This document shows, piece by piece, positions 1-3,540 of a stretch of 5,689 nucleotides of DNA (its first letter is position 1; every line of letters starts with the position of its first letter). Position numbers and translations under genes: made by a program. The stretch is from Holophagaceae bacterium UBA706 (lineage in GTDB: Bacteria; Acidobacteriota; Holophagae; Holophagales; Holophagaceae): contig DBME01000195.1 in assembly GCA_002298155.1 (NCBI GenBank), forward strand, positions 1 to 5,689, read 5' to 3'. Below the pieces are notes generated by a model, which was not told the DNA's origin, made no database searches, and worked only from the letters and a program-made list of their open reading frames with translations.

Positions 1-316
1 CGGCGCGCACGGCGCTCACGGCGGCCAGGCCCGAGGCGGCGCTGCCCTGGCCCAGGGTCAGGTCGGCGGCGGTGATCCCGGGGGTGGGGTCGATCCAGGG
101 GGTGAGGCAGCCGTTGGCCGCGAGGATCCAGGAGCCGTTCTCAGGCCGCCAGGCGAAGGGGATGGGGCAGCCTTCCAGCAGGTCCACCCCGGCCCGCGCG
201 CCCACGACGATGATCTCGGCGGCGGCGCACAGGGAGGGCAGGGAGCGCAGGAGCAGTTCGGGGCCGATACCGCACGGATCTCCGAGCGTCACGGCGATTC
301 GGGGGCGTCTCGTCAT
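1..316 (-). CDS. pdxA: 4-hydroxythreonine-4-phosphate dehydrogenase PdxA, N-terminal part (runs off left edge)
   Basis: PdxA oxidises 4-phosphohydroxy-L-threonine with NAD(P)+ in the DXP-dependent pyridoxal 5'-phosphate pathway; it is a cytosolic homodimer that uses a divalent metal. About 105 residues are visible, roughly the first third of the usual ~330. The signature is at the extreme N-terminus: RIAVTLGDPCGIGPEL at residues 6-21, matching the family's R-I-A-[IV]-T-x-G-[DE]-P-A-G-I-G-P-E, with Cys in place of the usual Ala. A G-Q-x-S-A-x-S-G stretch near residues 90-97 fits the segment where E. coli PdxA has ENGHYVVETL. The catalytic metal-binding histidines and aspartate lie beyond the window. 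The ATG at 314-316 is chosen because the signature starts six residues later, and an AGGAG overlapping the hfq stop lies 12 nt upstream. The gene is 15 nt downstream of hfq and almost certainly cotranscribed with it. The short stretch between the signature and the GQ segment is compact compared with E. coli. Confidence 0.9.
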   Translation of the reverse strand, partial: MTRRPRIAVTLGDPCGIGPELLLRSLPSLCAAAEIIVVGARAGVDLLEGCPIPFAWRPENGSWILAANGCLTPWIDPTPGITAADLTLGQGSAASGLAAVSAVRA

Positions 317-328
317 TGCGCGGGTCGG

Positions 329-333
329 CTCCT
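329..333 (-). promoter_or_regulatory. pdxA ribosome binding site overlapping the hfq stop codon
   Basis: On the minus strand the hfq TAG stop is part of TAGGAG, so the AGGAG Shine-Dalgarno of pdxA shares two bases (AG) with the hfq stop. The spacer to the pdxA ATG is 12 nt, somewhat long. The arrangement is seen directly; that ribosomes finishing hfq reinitiate on pdxA is inference. Confidence 0.6.
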
Positions 334-817
334 AGTCGTACAGGGGGAGATCCACGTCGGGCGAGGACGAATCCTCCTTCTTGCCTCCGCGGCTCCGGCG
401 GATGCGGGGTTCCTCATCGGCCTTGTAGAGGTACTTGATGTTGTGCTTGGGGACCAGCACGTTGGGTTCCTTGACGCGGTTGATCTTCAGGCAGTGCTTG
501 TCGTACCACTCGATGACGCCCCGGAGCTTCTCGTCGTCCTGGAGGACGATGACCATGGGGGTCTTGGACTGCATCTGCTTGAGGTAGTAGAAGCTCTCGG
601 CGTTGGTCTGCTCGGGGGGGGCGATCTTGCGCCGGGGGCTGCCGGTGCCCTGGGGCACGCTGGCGGCATCCGGGTTGGCGCCTGGGGCGCCGGAGATGAC
701 GGCTTCGGCCGGCACCTTGGTGACGGTGGGCGCGTCCGCGGGCTCCTGGGGCTTGGGCGTGCGCCCAATTTTTTCCTTGATGGCTGTCAGGTTGGGGCGG
801 ATGAGCTTTCGGTTCAT
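332..817 (-). CDS. hfq: Hfq-like RNA chaperone with a long N-terminal extension
   Basis: Hfq forms a hexameric ring that binds U-rich and A-rich RNA and helps sRNA-mRNA pairing. This 161-aa protein is longer than typical Hfq (70-110 aa). Residues 1-70 are a basic then Pro/Ala-rich, probably disordered extension. Residues 72-132 are the Sm fold: an N-terminal helix (AESFYYLKQM), Sm1 with VIVLQDDEKLRGVIEWYD at 89-106, and Sm2 with VPKHNIKYLYK at 122-132. Gly100 and Asp106 align with E. coli Gly34 and Asp40, and Lys124-His125 with the proximal-face Lys56-His57. The distal-face positions are altered: E. coli Tyr25, Gly29 and Ile30 align with Val91, Asp95 and Glu96. A basic patch (RIRRSRGGKK, 138-147) precedes an acidic tail ending DVDLPLYD. 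The ATG at 815-817 has AGGA six nt upstream. It lies downstream of the kinase gene and 15 nt before pdxA. The Sm fold is clear; sRNA chaperone activity is inferred. Confidence 0.85.
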   Translation of the reverse strand: MNRKLIRPNLTAIKEKIGRTPKPQEPADAPTVTKVPAEAVISGAPGANPDAASVPQGTGSPRRKIAPPEQTNAESFYYLKQMQSKTPMVIVLQDDEKLRGVIEWYDKHCLKINRVKEPNVLVPKHNIKYLYKADEEPRIRRSRGGKKEDSSSPDVDLPLYD

Positions 818-868
818 GCGGGATCCTGGAAATGCAACACGAACATGGGTTAGGCGATTCCCAACGGA

Positions 869-896
869 ATTTTCCCTACCCAGGGTCCGAAGTCAA
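869..896 (-). promoter_or_regulatory. Candidate sigma-70-type promoter for hfq-pdxA
   Basis: In the AT-richer gap between the kinase stop and hfq, the minus strand reads TTGACT (896-891), a 16-nt spacer, then GAAAAT (874-869). These match the consensus hexamers at 5/6 and 4/6. The predicted start near 862 would leave a leader of about 45 nt before the hfq ATG. The pattern is seen; promoter activity is inference. Confidence 0.4.
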
Positions 897-915
897 AAAG
901 TAATGGCAATGTCCC

Positions 916-939
916 ACCTTCCAGGCCGATTGGCAAGGT
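916..939 (-). repeat. Imperfect hairpin just after the kinase stop codon
   Basis: On the minus strand, ACCTT-g-CCA (939-931) can pair with TGG-AAGGT (923-916) around a 7-nt loop, giving eight base pairs with one bulged G. It begins about 12 nt after the kinase stop. No U-run follows directly (the first T5 is about 15 nt later), so it is not a canonical intrinsic terminator. It may slow or partly end kinase transcripts, or be chance. Confidence 0.25.
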
Positions 940-951
940 TTTCCGGCCCCT

Positions 952-2643
952 TTAGGCAAATCGTTGTTGAAGATTTCCGTCCCCGGAAAAGGTTCCCGGC
1001 GCCAGGGGAATTTTCAGGGTCACGGTGGTGCCTTCCCCGGCGGCGCTGTCGACCCCCACGGTCCACCCCATCTGCTGCGTGAACTGGAATACCAGGCTCA
1101 TGCCCAGGCCCGTACCCTCCTCGAAGCCGCTGGAGAAGGGCATGAAGATGGTCCTGCGCCGCTCCTCCGTCATGCCGCAGCCGTTGTCGGCCACGGTGGC
1201 GGTGACCCAGGCGCCCCGCACGCGCCATCGCACCTGGATGACCGGGGAGGGGCGGTCCTTGAGGGCCTTGCGGGCGTTGCTGAGGAGGTTGGTGAAGACC
1301 TGGTGCATCCACATGGCGTCGCCCAGGATGTGGGTTTCGGGCGGCTCCTCCAGGTCCAGGAGGATGCCCCCGCAGCGGGGGTCGGTCTCCCAGCTGGCCT
1401 TGAGTCCGTCCGCCAGACCCTTCAGGTCCAGGGGCTGGATGCGGGCCGGCCGCGGGCGGGTGAAGTCCAGGAAGTCCGTGACGATGGCGCTGACCCGCTC
1501 GGATTCGCGCATGAGGATGGTCAGCACCCGTTCCATCATGGGGCGGGCCTGCTCGCCCTGCTTGAGGATCTGCACGCAGCCGAGGATGGAGGCCATGGGG
1601 TTGCGCAGCTCGTGGGCCATTTCGCTCGAGAGCTCGCCCACGGTGGCCATGCGCTCGGAGATGCGGGTGCGCTCCTCCAGGATCTTGATCTCGGTGAGGT
1701 CCTGGAAGACGAGGATCTGCCCGGTGGGCTCGCCCTCGCCGCCCAGCAGGGGGGCCACGTTGCCGCCCACGATGCGCCGGGTGCCGTCCTGGGTGTGGAA
1801 AGCGAATTCGAAGCGGTGCTCCTTGACGTGGCGCCCCAGGTCCTTGGGGTCGCCGAACCCGACGGCCTCCAGCGGCGTGCCCACGGGAAGGTGCCGGTGG
1901 AGGATCTTCTCGGCGGCGGGGTTGGCGGAGGTGATCCGGCCCTGAGGGTCGGCGGTGATCAGACCGGAGAAGATGGATTCGAACACGCGGCGGTACAGGG
2001 CGCTCAGCTCGTCCACCACCGCCTCGCTGCGGCTCAGGTCCGTGCGCAGGCCTTCCATGTGGCTGTGGATAACCACCACCACCAGGGTGGCCCCGAAGAT
2101 CTGGAGGGTGGCGAAGCCCAGGAGGTAGGCCAGCTGGTAGGGCTCCACCCCGGGCCAGGGGCCGGAATGGCCGAAGGGGGGCAGCACGCCCTGGGTGAAC
2201 AGCAGCACGCAGGTGATGTGGCAGGCCGAGGACAGCAGGCCCACCGCCACGATCTCAGCGATGCCCAGGTAGAAGGCGGAGGCCAGCACCGGGAAGATGT
2301 AGATGGTGGCCAGGCGCTCCTGGTCGACCCCGTGGAAGGCGATGACCAGGGTCACCAGGGCCAGGTCCATGAGGAGGTTGAACCGGATCCACTTCGGGGA
2401 GGGGGTGCCGAAGGTCGGCCCGCCCCGGGCCGAGGAACGGTGCACCTCCCAGACGCTTTCCGCGAAGAGGACTGCAAGAACGGTGAGGTAGAGCCCCTCC
2501 CCCTGGACGCCCGAGGGGCTCTCCAGGGGCAGGGCCAGATGCAGCACGATCAGCCCGAACGATGCGGCCAGCCGGAATGCCAGGGGAAGGAAGGGCTCCG
2601 AGGCCTCCCGTGCGGTCTTCAGAGCCGGGTCCTGGTTGATCAT
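952..2643 (-). CDS. Membrane-bound PAS-domain sensor histidine kinase, NtrB/PilS-like
   Basis: This 563-aa sensor kinase would autophosphorylate on His and pass the phosphate to a response regulator not present in the window. The N-terminal ~195 residues hold about six hydrophobic segments (near 22-40, 50-64, 88-104, 110-126, 127-150, 170-193), as in PilS-type kinases. A PAS domain spans about 215-325. HisKA carries the H-box EMAHELRNP with the phospho-acceptor at His344. HATPase_c has the N-box (HQVFTNLLSNARKA, 447-460), the G1 box DNGCGM (486-491), an F-box around FMPF (500-503) and the G2 box GTGLGM (510-515). All catalytic boxes look intact. The ATG at 2641-2643 is chosen because the frame upstream only mirrors the fur gene; a GGAAGG lies 12 nt upstream, so the ribosome site is weak or distant. 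It is divergent from fur and upstream of hfq in the same direction. Signal and partner are unknown; PilS, AtoS and NtrB-like roles are all possible. Confidence 0.88.
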   Translation of the reverse strand: MINQDPALKTAREASEPFLPLAFRLAASFGLIVLHLALPLESPSGVQGEGLYLTVLAVLFAESVWEVHRSSARGGPTFGTPSPKWIRFNLLMDLALVTLVIAFHGVDQERLATIYIFPVLASAFYLGIAEIVAVGLLSSACHITCVLLFTQGVLPPFGHSGPWPGVEPYQLAYLLGFATLQIFGATLVVVVIHSHMEGLRTDLSRSEAVVDELSALYRRVFESIFSGLITADPQGRITSANPAAEKILHRHLPVGTPLEAVGFGDPKDLGRHVKEHRFEFAFHTQDGTRRIVGGNVAPLLGGEGEPTGQILVFQDLTEIKILEERTRISERMATVGELSSEMAHELRNPMASILGCVQILKQGEQARPMMERVLTILMRESERVSAIVTDFLDFTRPRPARIQPLDLKGLADGLKASWETDPRCGGILLDLEEPPETHILGDAMWMHQVFTNLLSNARKALKDRPSPVIQVRWRVRGAWVTATVADNGCGMTEERRRTIFMPFSSGFEEGTGLGMSLVFQFTQQMGWTVGVDSAAGEGTTVTLKIPLAPGTFSGDGNLQQRFA

Positions 2644-2719
2644 GGGGTTAGGATGCCTTCCCCGGCGGGTTTTTGAGAGAAAAATATCGCCCGGGCCTTT
2701 TTTTTGGCATCCTGAGGCC
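2644..2719. promoter_or_regulatory. Divergent promoter/leader region between the kinase and fur
   Basis: This 76-bp region must hold the 5' control signals of both genes unless a promoter lies inside a coding region. Its core (2670-2705) is AT-rich against a GC-rich background. A minus-strand GATATT (2688-2683) could serve as a -10 for the kinase, but no good -35 sits 17 nt away. No convincing sigma-70 pair is visible for fur, and no classical AT-rich 19-bp Fur box is recognisable. Repeats inside it are listed separately. Confidence 0.5.
2661..2705 (+). terminator. Hairpin plus T8 tract in the fur leader, terminator-like
   Basis: TTTTT-GAGAG-AAAAA (2670-2684) forms a perfect 5-bp stem with a 5-nt loop. 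Outside it, CCCGGCG (2661-2667) can pair with CGCC-c-GGG (2688-2695) with one bulged C, separated by a small internal loop. CC and eight T (2698-2705) follow, ending 14 nt before the fur ATG. On the plus strand this resembles an intrinsic terminator or attenuator, but no plus-strand gene precedes it. It may instead be an AT-rich operator. The fold is by eye only. Confidence 0.35.
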
Positions 2720-3154
2720 ATGTCCCATTCCGATTCTTCCCAGCCCCTGTCCCTTAGGGCGGCAGGCATGCGCCAGACCCCCCAGCGCGAAGCGATCCTC
2801 AAGGTCCTCCAGACCGCGGACCGCCCCCTGACGGTGGAAGAGATCTGGGCCCGCATGGAAAAGCGCCGTTCCGGCATCCCCACCGTCTACCGGAACCTGG
2901 AGCGTTTCGTGGGCGAGGGCTGGGCGGAGAGCATCCTGGGCCAGGACCAGATCATGCGGTTCGTCCTCTGCCGATCGGCCCACCACCACCACCACCTCTC
3001 CTGCGAAACCTGCGGAAAGATGGTGGAAGTGGACGCCTGCGGCATCGAGACAAGCCTTGCGGGAATGGAAGCCCTGTCCGGGTACCGCATCACCCGGCAC
3101 CAGCTCCACCTCTTCGGAATCTGTCCTTCCTGCAGGGCTGCAATTGAGGGTTGA
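2720..3154 (+). CDS. Fur/Zur-family metal-responsive transcriptional regulator
   Basis: Fur-family proteins are dimeric cytosolic repressors that bind DNA when loaded with Fe2+, Zn2+, Mn2+ or, in PerR, report peroxide. This one is 144 aa, the usual size. The winged helix is at 10-75, with MRQTPQREAIL (17-27) and the recognition region SGIPTVYRNLERF (51-63). The metal/dimer domain starts with five consecutive His (88-92), then Cys95-x-x-Cys98-Gly, EV at 103-104, His127 and His130, and Cys135-x-x-Cys138; the two CxxC pairs fit a structural Zn site. Which metal it senses cannot be read off; Fur, Zur and PerR all remain possible. The ATG at 2720 is preferred because helix 1 (LSLRAAGMRQ) needs it. 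GAGG sits only 2 nt upstream, so Met17 (2768), preceded by GGCAGG, is a less likely alternative. It is divergent from the kinase, with tRNA-Gly 36 nt downstream. Confidence 0.9.
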   Translation: MSHSDSSQPLSLRAAGMRQTPQREAILKVLQTADRPLTVEEIWARMEKRRSGIPTVYRNLERFVGEGWAESILGQDQIMRFVLCRSAHHHHHLSCETCGKMVEVDACGIETSLAGMEALSGYRITRHQLHLFGICPSCRAAIEG

Positions 3155-3178
3155 CCTCCGGCTCCGCTGTGATAATCT
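3151..3178 (+). promoter_or_regulatory. Candidate promoter of tRNA-Gly, overlapping the fur stop
   Basis: TGTGATAAT (3168-3176) is an extended -10 (TG-n-GATAAT, 5/6 of TATAAT). It would start transcription near 3183, about 8 nt before the tRNA. TTGACC (3151-3156), built on the fur TGA stop, resembles a -35, but its spacing is 14 nt to GATAAT, or 16 nt to the poorer TAATCT, so the extended -10 probably carries the promoter. Confidence 0.45.
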
Positions 3179-3190
3179 TATTACTCCCTC

Positions 3191-3265
<75 letters not shown>

Positions 3266-3267
3266 GC

Positions 3268-3301
3268 AAACAGGACCTGAACTTCAGGTCCTGTTTTTTT
3301 T
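3268..3301 (+). terminator. Strong intrinsic terminator after tRNA-Gly
   Basis: AAACAGGACCTGA (3268-3280) pairs perfectly over 13 bp with TCAGGTCCTGTTT (3284-3296) around a 3-nt ACT loop, and the T run extends to 3301 (eight T from 3294). It starts two nt after the CCA end. On the opposite strand only three T follow, so it works mainly for plus-strand transcripts. It may also end read-through from fur. Confidence 0.93.
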
Positions 3302-3353
3302 GCCCCGGTTTTCGTCCATCGGTGGCAAAGGAAGTGGTTTATGAGATCCTGGG

Positions 3354-3382
3354 AGTACATTTTCGCGGGAATGTGCTAGCAT
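3354..3382 (+). promoter_or_regulatory. Candidate promoter of tRNA-Cys with an overlapping dyad
   Basis: TGCTAGCAT (3374-3382) is an extended -10 (TG-C-TAGCAT, 4/6). AGTACA, 17 nt upstream (3354-3359), matches only the ACA half of a -35. The predicted start is about 3 nt before the tRNA. A dyad AGTACATT-N8-AATGTGCT (3354-3361 and 3370-3377, 7 of 8 positions complementary) lies across the promoter. The pattern is seen; function is inference. Confidence 0.4.
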
Positions 3383-3391
3383 GTCCCCTTC

Positions 3392-3466
3392 GGCGCCGTA
3401 GCCAAGTGGTAAGGCCGCAGACTGCAAATCTGCCATTCGACGGTTCGATTCCGCCCGGCGCCTCCA
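3392..3466 (+). tRNA. tRNA-Cys (anticodon GCA), CCA encoded
   Basis: Acceptor GGCGCCG pairs perfectly with CGGCGCC. The D arm is GCC-A-AGTGGTA-A-GGC with a non-pairing 13-22 A/A position. The anticodon stem GCAGA/TCTGC holds loop CTGCAAA with GCA at 3424-3426. The 5-nt variable loop is followed by T arm GACGG-TTCGATT-CCGCC. The discriminator is T3463, the U73 expected for cysteine identity, and CCA is encoded (3464-3466). The T stem contains an A-C mismatch (A3440/C3454, tRNA positions 50/64). It decodes UGC and UGU. Confidence 0.95.
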
Positions 3467-3470
3467 ATCG

Positions 3471-3506
3471 AAGCCCCCAGGGGTAAGCCCCCGGGGGCTT
3501 TGTTTT
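3471..3506 (+). terminator. Intrinsic terminator after tRNA-Cys with a duplicated left arm
   Basis: AAGCCCCC occurs twice (3471-3478 and 3485-3492), and either copy can pair with GGGGGCTT (3493-3500): the first with a 14-nt loop, the second only as a 6-bp stem closed by CCGG. TGTTTTA follows. The hairpin begins 4 nt after the tRNA CCA. Terminator use on the plus strand is likely; which arm pairs is unclear. Confidence 0.8.
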
Positions 3507-3515
3507 ACACAATGA

Positions 3516-3533
3516 CCTGGCCCCCAGGGCAGG
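3516..3533 (-). terminator. Weak hairpin downstream of the minus-strand membrane gene
   Basis: CCTG-g-CCC pairs with GGG-CAGG around a CCA loop, 7 bp with one bulge, 7 nt beyond the stop of the large minus-strand gene. On that strand the following bases are TCATTGTG, a poor U-tract. It might assist termination between the convergent genes; support is weak. Confidence 0.25.
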
Positions 3534-3540
3534 CTCCTCG

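Larger units (their letters stand above)
2641..2722. repeat. Inverted repeat placing GGCATCCT-N6-ATG before both divergent genes
   Basis: AGGATGCC (2650-2657) and GGCATCCT (2706-2713) are perfect reverse complements. Read on each gene's own strand, both the kinase and fur begin with GGCATCCT, six nt, then ATG. Extending the arms through the start codons (2641-2657 against 2706-2722) gives 14 of 17 complementary positions. It could be a pair of operator half-sites 48 bp apart, a shared translation-control element, or coincidence. Confidence 0.5.

Noticed and set aside
930..940. AACCTTGCCAA shared between the region after the kinase and the tRNA-Gly anticodon arm
   Set aside because: An 11-nt match is expected several times by chance in a window of this size, and there is no flanking similarity or other sign of a tRNA fragment or attachment site.
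964..2676. Long 570-codon plus-strand open frame opposite the kinase
   Set aside because: Its product is low-complexity Gly/Ala/His/Glu-rich, typical of the antisense of a GC-rich gene. The minus-strand frame has complete kinase motifs.
2644..2883. Extension of the kinase frame by 80 codons upstream of the ATG at 2643
   Set aside because: This stretch mirrors the 5' half of fur and the intergenic region. It is Arg/Trp-rich with no family features, and fur is clearly real.
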